Positions 26,332-34,963 of a stretch of 64,000 nucleotides of DNA are shown here, one piece after another; position 1 is the stretch's first letter, and each line of letters opens with the position of its first letter. The position numbers and the translations under genes were made by a program. Below the pieces are notes generated by a model that was given only the letters and a program-made list of their open reading frames with translations, was not told where the DNA came from and made no database searches. The DNA is taken from the NCBI RefSeq assembly GCF_011040385.1, contig NZ_JAAIKB010000001.1, forward strand, positions 992,001 to 1,056,000, in the 5' to 3' direction. Source of the DNA: Falsiroseomonas algicola. Its GTDB lineage: Bacteria > Pseudomonadota > Alphaproteobacteria > Acetobacterales > Acetobacteraceae.

Positions 26332-27609
26332 ATGAGCGGCATGATGCTCACCGTGATGCTGGTGCTCTTCGCCGCCAGCATCCCCGTCGCCATCGCCATC
26401 GGCATCGCCGCCGTGGTCGGCATCAGCGGCTATACCAGCTTCCCGCTGATCGTCGCCGCGCAGCAGCTTTTCGTGGCGCTCGACAAGTTCCCGCTTGCCG
26501 CCATCCCCTTCTTCATCCTGGCCGGCAACCTGATGGATATCGGCGGCATCAGCCGGCGGCTGGTGGACTTCGCCAAGTCGATCGTGGGCGGCATCCAGGG
26601 CGGGCTGCCCGCCACCTGCGTCGTCACCTGCATGATCTTCGCCGCCATCAGCGGCAGCAGCGTCGCCACCACCTTCGCCATCGGCGCCATCATGATCCCG
26701 GCGCTGGTCCGCGCGGGCTACCCCGTGGCCTTCGCCGCCGCGCTGCAGGCGACCTCCGCCGAACTCGGCGTCGTCATCCCGCCCTCGATCCCCATGATCC
26801 TCTACGGCGTCACCACGCAGACCAGCATCCCGGAGCTTTTCATCGCCGGCTTCGGCCCGGGCATCCTGATCGCCGCGGCGCTGATCGTGACGGTGCTGGT
26901 CTGGTGCCGGATCAAGGGCTGGGGCAAGCAGGATGGCGAAGGGCGCCTGCCCTTCCTGGTCGCCACGCGCCAGGCGGGCTTCGCGCTGTTCATGCCCGTC
27001 GTCGTGCTGGGCGGCATCTATGGCGGCATCACCACGCCGACCGAGGCCTCCGTCATCGCCGTCGCCTACGCCATCATCGTCGGCATGTTCCTGCACCGGG
27101 AGATCGGCTGGCGGGACCTCTATCCCATCTTCCGGAAGTCGGTCGTCAGCAGCGCCGTCATCATGTTCATCATCGCCTGCGCAGCCGTCTTCTCCTGGCT
27201 GCTGAACCGCCAGGGCGTGCCGGACATGGCCGCGGCCTGGCTAGTGCAGACCTTCGACGGCGCCGGCCTCTACCTGCTCGGCGTCAACGTCTTCCTCTTC
27301 CTGGTGGGCATGTTCGTGGAGACCTCGGCCTCCATCATCGTGCTGGCCCCCATCCTGCAGGAAGCGGCGGAGCGCCTCGGCGTGGATGGCGTGCATTTCG
27401 GCACGATCATGGTGGTGAACCTGGCGATGGGCATGATCACGCCGCCCTTCGGCGTGAACCTCTTCGCCGCGGCGCAGGTGGCCGGCACCAGCATGGAGAA
27501 GATGATGCGCTACCTGCCGGTCTTCATCGGCGTCATCTTCGCCTGTCTGATGGTCATCACCTACGTGCCCTGGATCACGCTCTCCCTGCCGCATCTGGTG
27601 TTCCGGTGA
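26332..27609 (+). CDS. dctM: TRAP transporter large permease subunit
   Basis: A 425-residue DctM-type permease with about 12 helices. Strong family motifs are PLAAIPFFILAGNLM, the ATTFAIGAIMIPAL region, SAELGVVIPPSIPMILYG, GITTPTEASVIAV and VNLAMGMITPPFGVNLF. It moves the receptor-delivered acid inward with sodium or proton co-transport. The frame is open upstream, but the ATG at 26332 gives the normal length; GGGAA is nine bases before it. The gene order receptor-receptor-Q-M is complete and makes a functional transporter likely. Confidence 0.93.
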   Translation: MSGMMLTVMLVLFAASIPVAIAIGIAAVVGISGYTSFPLIVAAQQLFVALDKFPLAAIPFFILAGNLMDIGGISRRLVDFAKSIVGGIQGGLPATCVVTCMIFAAISGSSVATTFAIGAIMIPALVRAGYPVAFAAALQATSAELGVVIPPSIPMILYGVTTQTSIPELFIAGFGPGILIAAALIVTVLVWCRIKGWGKQDGEGRLPFLVATRQAGFALFMPVVVLGGIYGGITTPTEASVIAVAYAIIVGMFLHREIGWRDLYPIFRKSVVSSAVIMFIIACAAVFSWLLNRQGVPDMAAAWLVQTFDGAGLYLLGVNVFLFLVGMFVETSASIIVLAPILQEAAERLGVDGVHFGTIMVVNLAMGMITPPFGVNLFAAAQVAGTSMEKMMRYLPVFIGVIFACLMVITYVPWITLSLPHLVFR

Positions 27610-27646
27610 CGGGCGGTGCAGGGGATCTTCCCTCCCTCGCGCCCAA

Positions 27647-27669
27647 GCGCGGGGCGGATCGCCCCGCGC
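27647..27669 (+). terminator. Hairpin after dctM
   Basis: A perfect 10-base-pair stem (27647-27656 with 27660-27669) closes a GAT loop, about 40 bases after the dctM stop. It is a good candidate for the end of the TRAP operon, though no T-run follows. If the next gene really starts at GTG 27606, the hairpin would lie inside that gene instead. Confidence 0.5.
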
Positions 27670-27674
27670 GCCTG

Positions 27675-28307
27675 ATGGGAGGGCCGGCGGCGCTGAAGCA
27701 TCTGCGCCGCGATCCCGTGCTGCGGAAGGTCATCCGCCAGATCGGCCCCTGCACGCTGCGGCCCGTGCAGCGCGAACCCTATGAGGCGCTGGTCCGCGCC
27801 ATCGCCCACCAGCAGGTGCATGGCCGCGCGGCGGAGGCGATCCTTGGCCGCTTCATCGCCCTCTTCCCCGGCCATGACTTCCCGCCGGCGGTGCAGGTGC
27901 TGGAAGCGCCGGTGGAGGCGCTGCGCGGCTGCGGCTTCTCCGGCGCCAAGGTCGCCGCCATCCGCGACATCGCTGAGAAATCCATCGCCGGCCTCGTCCC
28001 CACCCGCGCCGCCGCCGCGCGCCTCAGCGACGACAAGCTGATCGAGCGCCTGGTGCAGATCCGGGGCGTCGGGCGCTGGACGGTGGAGATGCTGCTGATC
28101 TTCACCCTCGGCCGCCGCGACCTGCTGCCGATCGACGATTTCGGCGTGCGGGAGGGATGGAGGGTCGCAGCCCTCCTCGATGCCCAGCCGAAGCCGAAGG
28201 AACTGGCCGCCATCGGGGAGGCCTGGTCACCCTATCGCAGCATCGCCGCCTGGTATCTCTGGCGCGCCGCCGATGCCGCCAAGGCCAGCACCTTCAAGCC
28301 GCAATAG
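27675..28307 (+). CDS. DNA-3-methyladenine glycosylase (AlkA-type, HhH-GPD)
   Basis: A 210-residue base-excision repair enzyme of the HhH-GPD superfamily. The helix-hairpin-helix reads VQIRGVGRWTVEMLLIF, and the catalytic Asp is in the following PIDDFGV segment. AIAHQQVHGRAAEAI is the usual early helix motif. It removes alkylated purines by hydrolysing the N-glycosidic bond. It lacks the N-terminal domain of E. coli AlkA, like the short alphaproteobacterial forms. A GTG at 27606 overlapping the dctM stop is an alternative start that would add 23 residues. Confidence 0.85.
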   Translation: MGGPAALKHLRRDPVLRKVIRQIGPCTLRPVQREPYEALVRAIAHQQVHGRAAEAILGRFIALFPGHDFPPAVQVLEAPVEALRGCGFSGAKVAAIRDIAEKSIAGLVPTRAAAARLSDDKLIERLVQIRGVGRWTVEMLLIFTLGRRDLLPIDDFGVREGWRVAALLDAQPKPKELAAIGEAWSPYRSIAAWYLWRAADAAKASTFKPQ

Positions 28308-28328
28308 CGGCCGGTTCGAAGGTCCGCA

Positions 28329-28342
28329 GATCTTCGAAGATC
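28329..28342. promoter_or_regulatory. 14-base palindrome upstream of the NMT1-type receptor gene
   Basis: GATCTTCGAAGATC is a perfect palindrome 62 bases before the ATG at 28404. Its position suits an operator for a dimeric regulator, but it could also be the base of a hairpin after the glycosylase gene. Confidence 0.35.
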
Positions 28343-28403
28343 ACCGTTGACACCCCGAAACCCGCGTCGCGAAATGGCGGGCAAAGAGGGGGAACATACG
28401 TCC

Positions 28404-29399
28404 ATGGCCATCACGCTCCGGCGCCGGACGGCGCTGATCCTCCCGCTGCTCGCCCCCGCCATCGCCCGCGCGCAGTCCCCGCTGCGCCTCAGCGTCTTCC
28501 CCTCCGGCAGCAACTGGCCGATCTGGGTGGCGCAGGAGAAGGGCTTTTTCCAGGACCGCGGCATCGCCGTCGCCGTGACGCCGACGCCGAGTTCAAGCGC
28601 CCAGTTCACGGCGCTGATGAACGGCACGGCCGACATCGCCAGCACCGCCATCGACAACGTCATCGCCTATGTCGAAGGACAGGGCGAAGCCCCCGGCGCC
28701 GCCGCCAGCCCGCCCGACGTCATCGCCGTCGCCGGCATCAACAATGGCTTCCTGCGCCTGGTCACCGCACCGGATGTGCGCAGCTTCGCCGATCTCCGCG
28801 GCCGCGACCTGTCGGTGGATGCGCTGACCACCGGCTTCGCCTTCGTGCTGCGCCGCCTGCTGGAACGCGGCGGCTTGGCGGAGGGTGAGGCGCGCCTCGT
28901 GCGCGTGGGCGGCACCGCGCAGCGGATGGAGGCGCTGCTTGCCGGACGCCAGGCGGGCACGCTGCTGACCGTGCCGCTGGATGCCGTGGCGGCGCAGCGC
29001 GGCTTCAACGTCCTGGCCGATCCCAGCGCGATGCTGGGCGCCTATCAGGGCCTGACCTTCGCGCTGCAGCGCGACCGAGCGCGGCAGGAACGCCCGCGTC
29101 TCGTCGCCTTCCTCCGCGCCTATCTCGATGCCCTTGGCTGGCTCTACGCGCCCGGCAATCGGGCGGAGGCCGTGGCGATCATGGGCCGCAACCTGCCGGA
29201 GGTGACGCCCCCGCTCGCCCAGGCCTCCTACGACGCCATGCTGCACCCCGTGTCCGGCTTCCCCCGCCGCGCGGCGCTGGACATGCCGGGCATCGCAACC
29301 GCGCTGTCGCTCCGCGCCGCCTATGGGCCGCAGGGCCGGCCGCTCTCCGCGCCGGAGCGCTACGTGGACCCCGGCTACCTGGCCGAGGCGCTGGGCTGA
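28404..29399 (+). CDS. NMT1/THI5-like ABC substrate-binding protein
   Basis: A 331-residue periplasmic binding protein of the NMT1/SsuA type. The signal peptide has a twin-arginine-like n-region (TLRRRTALIL) and ends near IARA. WPIWVAQEKGFFQDRGI and MNGTADIASTAIDNVIAYVEGQ are the family's first-lobe motifs, and LRGRDLSVDA the hinge region. Relatives serve uptake of sulfonates, nitrate, thiamine precursors or aromatic acids. No ABC permease or ATPase is adjacent, so it is an orphan here. The last 25 bases overlap the convergent photolyase-like gene. Confidence 0.85.
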   Translation: MAITLRRRTALILPLLAPAIARAQSPLRLSVFPSGSNWPIWVAQEKGFFQDRGIAVAVTPTPSSSAQFTALMNGTADIASTAIDNVIAYVEGQGEAPGAAASPPDVIAVAGINNGFLRLVTAPDVRSFADLRGRDLSVDALTTGFAFVLRRLLERGGLAEGEARLVRVGGTAQRMEALLAGRQAGTLLTVPLDAVAAQRGFNVLADPSAMLGAYQGLTFALQRDRARQERPRLVAFLRAYLDALGWLYAPGNRAEAVAIMGRNLPEVTPPLAQASYDAMLHPVSGFPRRAALDMPGIATALSLRAAYGPQGRPLSAPERYVDPGYLAEALG

Positions 29400-30565
29400 T
29401 CGGGCAGCAGGCGCCCCAGCAGGGTCGGGATGCTCTCCCGGAACGGGAAGAAACCCTTGGTCGCCAGTGGCCAGCAGGCCTCGTCCCACTCCCGCCGGAT
29501 CCGCCGCATCGGCACGCCAGACCCCGCCAGCGCATCAGCCGTCCAGCCGACCGGCGCCCAGGGCGTTACCACCGGCAGCCCCTGCCCGGCGGCCCAGGCC
29601 GGCACCTCCTCCAGCGTCAGGCGCCGCGCCGGCACGCCCCATTGCGCGGAAGCGCGCGCCAGCCCATCCGCCAGCGCCGCACCGGCACTCTCCGCCACCA
29701 GCGCCGAGCAGCCGAGCGGCGACCGAGCCTCCGGCACCGCCACGCCGGCGATGGCCGCGACCTTGGCGCCCGGCGGCACCAGGCTCTCCGGATGCAGATC
29801 GTCCTCATGCAGCAGCAGCGCGAAGGGCCCGTCCGGCACCCGGTCCGCCGGCGGCAGCGCGCCCGCGCGCGGCGGCGGCGGCGCGTCGATCGGGGACGGG
29901 TCCTCCTCCAGCTCGCCGGCCGGGTCGAACCGCCCCTCCGTGTAGCGGGCGATATTCTCGGCGCGGGCCACATAGTGCTTGCCCGGCGTCTGGATGCCCG
30001 CGACCCAGCGCCAGGAGAGCGTATTGGACGCCGCATCGCCATCCCGCAGATGCCGCAGCATGAAGTCCGCCCCCAAGGTCCAGGGCAGCTTCAGCGTGAA
30101 CACCCAGATGCTGGCGAACCACATGCGGGCGTGGTTGTGCAGCCACCCCGTCTCCCGCAATTCCGCCACCCAGTCATCGAAGCAGCCGATCCCCGTGGCG
30201 CCATTCTCCGCCCGCTCCAGCGCAGTGCCCCGCATCGCCGCCCGATCGGCGTCGCGCGCGGCCTGGTAGGCGCGCCACATCCCCGGCCGCAATTCGAGAA
30301 ACCCCTTCCAGTAGCTGCGCCAGAACACCTCCTGGATGAACTTCTCCGCCGCGCGCGGCCCATGTGCCGCGACGGCCGCGGCCACCACCTCCGCCTCCGT
30401 GACCAGCCGATGCCGGATGGCCGGCGACAGAAGGGAGACGTCGCGCCGCCGCCCGGGCCCCGGATCGGCATTCCGCCCTTTCGCGTAGTGATGGCCCATG
30501 CGCGGGGCGAAGTCGGACAGGCGGCGCAGCGCGGCGGCGCGATCGGTCGGGAAGGTCTCGGTCAT
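29375..30565 (-). CDS. Photolyase-like flavoprotein with FAD domain first and alpha/beta domain last
   Basis: A 396-residue protein. Residues ~15-215 are the FAD-binding domain of photolyases/cryptochromes (KFIQEVFWRSYWKGFLELRPG; HNHARMWFASIW; GDAASNTLSWRWVAG). There is no N-terminal antenna domain. Instead the C-terminal part (~245-390) reads like that alpha/beta domain moved to the end: FALLLHEDDLHPES, KVAAIAGV, a helix ending QWGVPARRL, and ATKGFFPFRESIP like the YKVFTPF turn at the end of normal antenna domains. This suggests a circular permutation. It may repair DNA or act as a light or redox sensor. It lies 41 bases downstream of a histidine kinase gene on the same strand. Confidence 0.75.
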   Translation of the reverse strand: MTETFPTDRAAALRRLSDFAPRMGHHYAKGRNADPGPGRRRDVSLLSPAIRHRLVTEAEVVAAAVAAHGPRAAEKFIQEVFWRSYWKGFLELRPGMWRAYQAARDADRAAMRGTALERAENGATGIGCFDDWVAELRETGWLHNHARMWFASIWVFTLKLPWTLGADFMLRHLRDGDAASNTLSWRWVAGIQTPGKHYVARAENIARYTEGRFDPAGELEEDPSPIDAPPPPRAGALPPADRVPDGPFALLLHEDDLHPESLVPPGAKVAAIAGVAVPEARSPLGCSALVAESAGAALADGLARASAQWGVPARRLTLEEVPAWAAGQGLPVVTPWAPVGWTADALAGSGVPMRRIRREWDEACWPLATKGFFPFRESIPTLLGRLLPDQPSASAR

Positions 30566-30606
30566 GCGGCGCCATCTTGGGCCGCCCTGCCAACCGGCAA
30601 GCCGCG

Positions 30607-31902
30607 TCAGCCCGGCGCCGGCTCCAGCGTGATGCGGAACACCGCCCCCTCCGCGCCGTTCTCGGCCTCGATCCTGCCGCCGAGCGAGGTGATGAGGCCG
30701 TGGCAGATGGACAGGCCGAGCCCGGTGCCGCGATCCGGTCCCTTGGTGGTCACGAAGGGCTGGAAAAGCCGGTCCATGACGGAGGCCGGAATGCCGCCGC
30801 CATCATCCGTCACCTCCAGCACCACGGGGCCCTCCAGCGTCTGGCAGGCCGTGATCGCGATGCGGCCGCCAGGCCCACCACGGCTGCTGGCCAGCGCGTC
30901 CCGCGCATTGGCCAGCAGATTCAGCAGCACCTGCTCCAGCGCCATGCCATCGCCGCGCACCCTTGGCAGGCTGGGCGACAGAGCCAAGGCCAGCTCGATG
31001 CTGGCCTCCCGCAGGGCGCCGCCCATCAGCGTCAGCGCGCCGTCCACCGCGGCAGCGACATCGGCCGTGGCATTGGCGTCCGCGCCTTCGCCACCGCGCG
31101 CGAAGCGGCGCAGATGGTCGATCAGCACGCCACCCCGTGCCGCCTGGTCGGCGATGCGTCCCAGCCGCACCAGCGCCGCCGCCGTGTCGCCCCGCTCCGC
31201 CGCGCGCCGCGCATTGGCCGCCGCCAGCGCGATGGCCGTCAGCGGCTGCTTCAGCTCATGCGCCAGCCCCGCCGCCATCTCGCCGAGCGAGGTCAGCCGC
31301 CCCGCCGCCGCCGCGCGGGCCTCCGCCGCCCGCTCCGCCGTCACATCCATCACGGTCACCACGCAGCCGCCGGTCGGCAGACGCTGCGCCGCGACATCCA
31401 GGCGCCGCCGATCCTCCGTGAAGATCTCGGCCCGCGCCGGGCCGTCCTGCGCGTCCACCAGGGCGATCCGCGCTTCCAGCATCTCCTGCAGGTCGCGGCC
31501 GGCATGCAGCCCCGCCGCCTGCTCGATCGACAGCTGCTCCGCATGGCTGATGCCGGGCTGCAGAAGCCCGGGGGGCAGGCCCAGGATCTCATGGTAGCGC
31601 CGGTTCACCACCACCAGCTGGTCCGCCCGGTCATAGAGGCAGAGGCCCTGCAGCATGTTGTCCAGCGCCGCCTCGAAGCGGAGGTTCTGGACGCGCAGAT
31701 TCTCGACCAGCGCCTCCAGCCGCCGGTTGGCGCCCTCGAGCTCTTCCGCCATCAGCGTGATGGCACGGTCGGTGCGTTCGCGGTCCCGCGCCGAATCCTC
31801 GTACCAGGCCACGACCAGCTGCCGCAGCTGGTCGAGGTCGATGCTGCCATCGGGGCGCGTGGCCCGTTCCAGCTGGCGGCGGAACAGCCTTTCGGCGGGC
31901 AT
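30607..31902 (-). CDS. Cytoplasmic PAS-domain sensor histidine kinase
   Basis: A 431-residue soluble histidine kinase. An N-terminal helical region and coiled coil (~40-75) lead into a PAS domain (~76-190, ALDNMLQGLCLYDRADQLVVVN). The dimerisation helix carries the phospho-acceptor His215 in GLAHELKQPLTAI, and the ATPase has N-box LLNLLANARDA, DDGGGI, FQPFVTTK and GTGLGLSI. No transmembrane segment is seen, so the signal must come from inside or from a partner. The FIST gene ends 10 bases upstream, matching the NosP/NahK pairing known in other bacteria. No response regulator is nearby. Confidence 0.88.
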   Translation of the reverse strand: MPAERLFRRQLERATRPDGSIDLDQLRQLVVAWYEDSARDRERTDRAITLMAEELEGANRRLEALVENLRVQNLRFEAALDNMLQGLCLYDRADQLVVVNRRYHEILGLPPGLLQPGISHAEQLSIEQAAGLHAGRDLQEMLEARIALVDAQDGPARAEIFTEDRRRLDVAAQRLPTGGCVVTVMDVTAERAAEARAAAAGRLTSLGEMAAGLAHELKQPLTAIALAAANARRAAERGDTAAALVRLGRIADQAARGGVLIDHLRRFARGGEGADANATADVAAAVDGALTLMGGALREASIELALALSPSLPRVRGDGMALEQVLLNLLANARDALASSRGGPGGRIAITACQTLEGPVVLEVTDDGGGIPASVMDRLFQPFVTTKGPDRGTGLGLSICHGLITSLGGRIEAENGAEGAVFRITLEPAPG

Positions 31903-31912
31903 GGCGGCGTCC

Positions 31913-33070
31913 TTATCCCGCCGCTTCGGCCAGGGTCAGCACCGTCATGGTCTGGTTGTGCAGCTCGCTGCGCCCCGTCGTGGGGTGGGGCGCGATCTCC
32001 CCGTAGGAGTAGAAGCCGAGCACGCGCATGGAGGGCGGCAGGCATTCCCGCGCCGCCAGCACTTCCTCCTCCACCCGCTGGCCCATCATCAGCCTCCGGC
32101 CGACGCAGCTGACGATGAAGGCCGCGCTGTCACCCCGCGCCTGCCGGGCCGCCCCATGCCGCCCCGCACCGGCCGCCGCGATGGCCGCCCCATCCGCCAG
32201 GCCGCCGAAGCGTCCGCGCATCAGCTGGGCCCGCCAGCCCACCGGCAGGTCGGCCGCGAAGATCAGGCTCCGCGTCTCCCGGTCCACGCCGAGCAGCGTC
32301 CGCAGCACATCATGCTCCGGCTCCTCCGCGTTCCAGATGCGGAGCGGATAGAGCAGCCCCGTGCCGGGCAGGCCCGCGGCCTCCGGCCCCAGGTAGCGTT
32401 CATAGAGGTCGAGCGCCGGCTCCCCATCCAGCTCCCGCAGGATGCGGCCCTCGGAGGCGGTGATGGACCGCAGCGGCCCGAAGGCGTCCCACCCCGCGGA
32501 GCAGCCATGGCTGAAGCGCACGGCGCTGCCGAGGAAGCCGATGGCGACCACCAGGCCCGGCTGGGGTGGCATCTCCCCGGCGCCGACCAGGGTCCGCCGG
32601 AAATGCGGGCCATCGCCCGCCAGCCCGCCCACGATCGGCACCTGCGTGCCCACCGCATCGCGGAGGCCGGACACCAGTTCGCCGGCATGGACGTCGAGAC
32701 CCTCGGCAATCAGCAGCACGCCCGCCAGATCCGGCGCCGCCAGCGCCATGCCGAGCCGCCACCCGCAGACCCGGGACTCCCCCTCACCGTGAAGTCGTTC
32801 GCAGGCCAGGCGCACCACCGTGGCGTCGAAGTCGAGCCGCAGCGCCTGGACGCCGTCATCGACGACATCCGCATCGTCGATCTGCCCGCCGGTGCTGCAT
32901 CCCGCGACCATCGCCCCCGGATGCGCCGCCACCAGTTCCCGGTGCCGTTCCCCGCCCTCCAGCGCCTCACGCCCCGCGACGTAGAGGATGAGGCTCGCAC
33001 TGCCGGCGCGCGCTGGCTGCAGGCCCTGCCAGCCCGCCGCCCCCGACCACTTCAGGGATTGTGCACGCAT
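31913..33070 (-). CDS. FIST-domain sensor protein (NosP-like)
   Basis: A 385-residue protein with FIST_N and FIST_C domains. FIST_N shows MVAGCSTGGQI and GEMPPQPGLVVAIG, and FIST_C the FSHGCSAGWDAFGP segment plus the closing GFYSYGEIAPHP and HNQTMTV blocks typical of the family. FIST proteins sense intracellular ligands; the NosP group binds haem and nitric oxide and inhibits a co-encoded kinase. The kinase gene starts 10 bases downstream, so the two are almost surely one operon. ATG 33070 was chosen over upstream in-frame codons (GTG 33124, ATG 33103) because it gives the usual N-terminus. Haem binding is inference only. Confidence 0.85.
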   Translation of the reverse strand: MRAQSLKWSGAAGWQGLQPARAGSASLILYVAGREALEGGERHRELVAAHPGAMVAGCSTGGQIDDADVVDDGVQALRLDFDATVVRLACERLHGEGESRVCGWRLGMALAAPDLAGVLLIAEGLDVHAGELVSGLRDAVGTQVPIVGGLAGDGPHFRRTLVGAGEMPPQPGLVVAIGFLGSAVRFSHGCSAGWDAFGPLRSITASEGRILRELDGEPALDLYERYLGPEAAGLPGTGLLYPLRIWNAEEPEHDVLRTLLGVDRETRSLIFAADLPVGWRAQLMRGRFGGLADGAAIAAAGAGRHGAARQARGDSAAFIVSCVGRRLMMGQRVEEEVLAARECLPPSMRVLGFYSYGEIAPHPTTGRSELHNQTMTVLTLAEAAG

Positions 33071-33255
33071 CTCTCGAACCCTTTCCGACACGCGCCCGGG
33101 CATGTCCCCAGCCGGCGGGACCACGCGAACCCATACCAGCCGCAGCCTTCCTGGCCGTTACCGGGGGATGGACGCGTAATGGTCGGGAAGCGAGTCGGGC
33201 TTTGTCACGAAAGGTCGGAAATGAGACCGATGCACCTTAACGATACGGCCGGCCG

Positions 33256-34023
33256 TCATCCCGGGGCAAGAAATTCCTCCACCGCCGCCAGGAAGGCGCG
33301 GGGATTTTCCGCATGCAGCCAGTGCCCCGCCGCGATGCCGGCGAAGCGTGCAGCCGGAAACAGGGCGCGAATCGCCGCGTGGTGCTCCGGCTTCACATAG
33401 GCCGAGGCATCGCCGGACAGCACCAGCACAGGGCCCTCATACCGCCCCGGCAGGGCCGGCCAGCCACCGATCTCGCCCATCCCGGCCGCGATCTCCCCGA
33501 GCCCGATCCGCCAGCGCGGCGGCTGCTCGGTGAAGACCAGGTTCTGCAGCAGGAAGGCACGCAGCGGGGGCTCCGGCACCGCCTCCACCAGCGCGGCATC
33601 GGCATCGCGGCGCGTCAGGCCTTCGCGCAGGGGGATGGCCTGCATGGCGGCGATGTAGCGGGTGAAGACCGGCGTCGGGTAGGTGACCGGCGCGATATCC
33701 GCCACCAGCAGCCGCTCCACGCCCTCCGGCCGCGCCAGAGCGAGGGCCATCGCCACCTTGCCGCCCATGGAATGGCCGATCACCGCGGCGGGCCAGGCGC
33801 CGGCGTCCTGCAGCGTCTCCGCCACATCCGCCGCCATCGTCGCGTAGCCCATGCCCTCGGCGTGCGGGGAGTTGCCGTGGTTGCGGAGATCGAGCGCCAG
33901 CACGCGCCGTCCCTTCGCCGCGATCGCCTTCTGGATCGCGCCGAAATTCTGCGCCGCGCCCAGCAGGCCGTGCAGCAGGACAACCGCCGGGCCATCGCCC
34001 GTCGCCACCAGATTCAGCTTCAT
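33256..34023 (-). CDS. Alpha/beta hydrolase (YbfF-like esterase)
   Basis: A 255-residue alpha/beta hydrolase. HGLLGAAQNF forms the oxyanion region, DLRNHGNSPH is the family's second motif, the nucleophile Ser is in GHSMGGK, the acid is probably Asp in LSGDAS and the His is in AGHWLHAENP. The pattern is that of the YbfF-type cytoplasmic esterases. Its ATG overlaps the stop of the upstream EamA gene (ATGA), so they are coupled. Substrate unknown. Confidence 0.88.
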   Translation of the reverse strand: MKLNLVATGDGPAVVLLHGLLGAAQNFGAIQKAIAAKGRRVLALDLRNHGNSPHAEGMGYATMAADVAETLQDAGAWPAAVIGHSMGGKVAMALALARPEGVERLLVADIAPVTYPTPVFTRYIAAMQAIPLREGLTRRDADAALVEAVPEPPLRAFLLQNLVFTEQPPRWRIGLGEIAAGMGEIGGWPALPGRYEGPVLVLSGDASAYVKPEHHAAIRALFPAARFAGIAAGHWLHAENPRAFLAAVEEFLAPG

Positions 34024-34883
34024 CCGAGTGCCGCCAATACGACAGAGGCGATGATCAGCACGCCTCCCACGATGACATCCCAGCCGATCGGCTCGCCCAG
34101 CCACAGCGCGGAGATCGTCACGCCGAAGGCCGGCACGAGCAGGAAACCCACGGAGGCCACCGCGCCCGGCAGCTTCCGCCCGGCCTCGATCACGCACCAG
34201 GTCCCGATCGGCGCCGCGAAGAAGCCGATGTAGAGGAGGAAGGGCCAGGAGGAGAGGCCGACGCCGCCATCGGGCTCCATGAACTGCGCCAGCGGCGCCA
34301 GCAGCAGCGCGCCGATGCCGAAGCACCAGGGCAGCAATTCGAACATCGGCGTCTTCGGCGGCCATTTCCGGCTGGCGATGATGGCGATGGTCCAGAGCAG
34401 CCCCGCCAGCACCAGCATCAGGTGGCCGACCAGCGCATCATGCGACGACCAGTCCACCGCCCAGGGGCCGATCAGCACCCCCGCCCCCGCCAGCCCGAGC
34501 CCCGCCGCCGCCCAGCGCTGCGCCGACACCTTCTCCCCCAGCACCAGCACGGAAAGCGGGATCAGCCAGTAGGTGACGACGTTGGAGAGCACCGCCGTCC
34601 GCCCCGCCGGCACCAGCGCCACCGCCAGGTGGGTCAGGGCGAAGAAGGCGCCGAGCTGGAAGATGCCGAGGAAGGCAACCGCGATCCGGTCCTCCGCCCG
34701 CGGCAGGCGCAGGCGCCCGAGGCAGGCCAGCAGGATCGCAGCCCCCAGCGCGGCCAGCGCCGATCGCCCGGTGCCGAACCACAGTGGCGACGCATCCGCC
34801 AGCGCGGCCTTGGTGATCGGCCAGGCGCCACCGAACAGGATGACGGCCGCGAGGAGCAGCCGGAAGGCGGAGGCCATGGGCAT
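34020..34883 (-). CDS. EamA/DMT-family transporter
   Basis: A 287-residue inner-membrane protein with ten helices in two EamA repeats (FLGIFQLGAFFALTHLAVALVPAGRTAVLSN then VLVLGEKVSAQRW; late GFLLVPAFGVTISALWLGEPIGW). It is not closely similar to the two tandem EamA genes near 15-16 kb. It is translated with the downstream esterase gene through an ATGA overlap, which hints at export of the esterase product, but this is only context. Confidence 0.85.
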   Translation of the reverse strand: MPMASAFRLLLAAVILFGGAWPITKAALADASPLWFGTGRSALAALGAAILLACLGRLRLPRAEDRIAVAFLGIFQLGAFFALTHLAVALVPAGRTAVLSNVVTYWLIPLSVLVLGEKVSAQRWAAAGLGLAGAGVLIGPWAVDWSSHDALVGHLMLVLAGLLWTIAIIASRKWPPKTPMFELLPWCFGIGALLLAPLAQFMEPDGGVGLSSWPFLLYIGFFAAPIGTWCVIEAGRKLPGAVASVGFLLVPAFGVTISALWLGEPIGWDVIVGGVLIIASVVLAALG

Positions 34884-34963
34884 TGGGGGCGCAGCCTAGA
34901 CACGTGCCGCGCGTCGCGGATAGCCCGCCGCGTGAAGATCGGGGGAAAGCATTGCTGGCGGCC

